The notes under the pieces are model-generated. The model searched no databases and had not been told where the DNA came from. It saw only the letters and a list, made by a program, of their open reading frames with translations. DNA of 64,000 nt from Brachybacterium halotolerans (GTDB lineage: Bacteria > Actinomycetota > Actinomycetes > Actinomycetales > Dermabacteraceae). A program made the translations under genes and the position numbers. The DNA lies in contig NZ_JAEDAJ010000001.1 in assembly GCF_016623465.1 (NCBI RefSeq), forward strand, positions 565,963 to 629,962, written 5' to 3'. Shown piece by piece: positions 63,070-64,000 of the stretch; the stretch's first letter is position 1, and each line of letters opens with the position of its first letter.

Positions 63070-63569
63070 CGGCGGATCACCTCCCGCGCGCGGTGCACGG
63101 AGCCCTCGAGGTCGACGTCGCTCGCCGGCGCGAAGTCCGGCTCGTAGAGGCGGGCGATGAGCTCGCCGACGTCCCGTGTCCGGGGATCGGCGATGAGCGT
63201 GGCGACGTCTTGGCTGGTGACGTCGTGCCCGGTGGTGCGGCGCACGAAGCGGCGCATCACGGCGGTGAGCTCGAGGTGGCCGGTGCGCTCGTCGATCGCG
63301 CCGTCCTCGTGTCGCGCCGCGATGTCGTTGACGGAGCGCAGGAACTCGGCCTTGAGCGATTCGGGCTCGTCGGGCCGCCGGCGGTAGGCGCGGCGGGAGA
63401 CGACGGCGCGGGAGATCCGCAGCACGCCCACGATGATCGCGACGATGACGATCACGCACAGAACGGCGAGGATCAGCCAGGCGATCGAGTACTGGGGCGG
63501 ATCGATGATCGTCGCGGGCGACGGGCTCGGCGTGGGATCGGCGAGCACCGTGAGGTCATGCGCGGGCAT
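63060..63569 (-). CDS. Membrane protein of the vWA operon (DUF4381-like)
   Basis: 169 residues. One helix (SIAWLILAVLCVIVIVAIIV, about 28-47), a basic stretch, then a helical cytoplasmic domain (ESLKAEFLRSVNDIAARHED, LTAVMRRFVRRTTGHDVTSQ, VGELIARLYEPDFAP). The size, single helix and position between DUF58 and vWA genes match DUF4381-like proteins. Overlaps the DUF58 gene by 14 nt upstream. Confidence 0.72.
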   Translation of the reverse strand: MPAHDLTVLADPTPSPSPATIIDPPQYSIAWLILAVLCVIVIVAIIVGVLRISRAVVSRRAYRRRPDEPESLKAEFLRSVNDIAARHEDGAIDERTGHLELTAVMRRFVRRTTGHDVTSQDVATLIADPRTRDVGELIARLYEPDFAPASDVDLEGSVHRAREVIRRWS

Positions 63570-64000
63570 GGCGGTACTCCCTCTCCCGCAGCATGGCGAT
63601 CATGTCGTCCACGACGGTGCTGTCGCCGGCCGTGAGCAGGTGGGTGATGTGCAGGCTGTCGAGCATCTCGGTGGTCGCCTCGCGGCGGGCGCGGCGGTAG
63701 TTCTCGACGTCCCGGGCCACCTTCGTGGAGACGCGGGCGAGCTCGGAGATCTCCCGGGGCGATTCGACGTCGACGACCTCGTGGTCGAGGTCGCCCGCCT
63801 GCAGCGGGTCGGCGTCGCCGATGCGGATGACCATGACGTCGTGCCGGGTGGACAGGCGCCGCAGCAGGGAGTGGTCCTCGGGGCCGGGGTGCGCCTCGTC
63901 GGTGATGATCGTCATCAGGGTCGAGCGGCGGGTGACGCGGAAGGCCCGCTCGAGCAGCCAGGAGACGTCCGACGGGCGGGATCCGGCGGTCGTGGACTGC
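63556..64000 (-). CDS. DUF58-domain protein, C-terminal part
   Basis: C-terminal 147 codons of a DUF58 protein; the gene continues beyond the right edge. Visible: SDVSWLLERAFRVTRRSTLM, TIITDEAHPGPEDHSLLRRL, HDVMVIRIGDADPLQ, and the helical end NYRRARREATTEMLDSL. DUF58 proteins are vWA-like and usually follow a MoxR ATPase gene, which would lie just outside the window. Confidence 0.8.
   Translation of the reverse strand, partial: QSTTAGSRPSDVSWLLERAFRVTRRSTLMTIITDEAHPGPEDHSLLRRLSTRHDVMVIRIGDADPLQAGDLDHEVVDVESPREISELARVSTKVARDVENYRRARREATTEMLDSLHITHLLTAGDSTVVDDMIAMLREREYRHARA

Overview
The window is high-GC (about 70%) actinobacterial chromosome. Strongly GC-biased third positions, frequent GTG starts, many leaderless genes (TANNNT -10 boxes 6-8 nt before the start codon), a PspC-type histidine kinase, an IdeR/DmdR-type iron box and the overall gene order point to a member of the Micrococcales, possibly a Brachybacterium-like (Dermabacteraceae) organism. 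The genus is an inference. I saw no rRNA, tRNA, CRISPR array, insertion sequence or phage gene. No stretch longer than about 300 bases lacks a gene.

Layout. 1-10.4 kb is a mixed left arm: a truncated MoeB/ThiF-type E1 enzyme and a divergent MoaD, a GcvR-like ACT protein, an ECF sigma factor with its DGPF partner, a methyltransferase, a glyoxalase-acetyltransferase fusion, a CPBP membrane protease coupled to an HTH protein, a patatin lipase, a KefB/YbaL-type antiporter and an epimerase. 10.4-18.4 kb is branched-chain amino acid and serine synthesis, read leftward: ilvB-ilvN-ilvC-serA-leuB-ilvE, headed by a transcription attenuator with a leader peptide [12 protein letters not shown]. 18.4-22.6 kb is an envelope-stress type two-component system and a divergent PspC operon. 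ilvD follows at 22.8-24.6 kb. 26.4-31.9 kb is a hydroxamate siderophore operon desA-desB-desCD behind an iron box. 32-36.7 kb holds a DinB protein, a ParDE toxin-antitoxin pair and gatCAB. 36.7-43.3 kb holds a methyltransferase, an acetyltransferase, a RecQ helicase fused to a phosphoribosyltransferase-like domain, and an azlCD exporter with a divergent XRE-cupin regulator. 43.3-47.6 kb is ligA followed by an RCC1-repeat protein and a DapA-family lyase. 47.8-53 kb holds an acetyltransferase, a small membrane protein, a DUF222/HNH endonuclease-like protein and a LysR/YeiH pair. 53.1-56.3 kb is a tightly coupled operon (uORF, hydrolase, condensation-like acyltransferase, zinc-ribbon membrane protein) of unknown product. 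56.3-64 kb, read leftward, is a DUF58/vWA (Bat-like) operon running into a cysteine desulfurase, MnmA and a MetE-like protein.

The order leuB-serA-ilvC-ilvN-ilvB ... gatB-gatA-gatC ... ligA ... MetE-like-mnmA-iscS, all on one strand, matches the order I recall from Mycobacterium tuberculosis (Rv2995c to Rv3025c). The core is therefore an old actinobacterial backbone, and the siderophore, two-component, ParDE, RecQ, azlCD and acyltransferase blocks are lineage-specific insertions between backbone genes. The most interesting items are the attenuator, the fused DesC-DesD enzyme under an iron box, the uORF-led acyltransferase operon, several palindromic operators beside their likely regulators, and in-frame 15-18 bp repeat expansions in otherwise conserved proteins.
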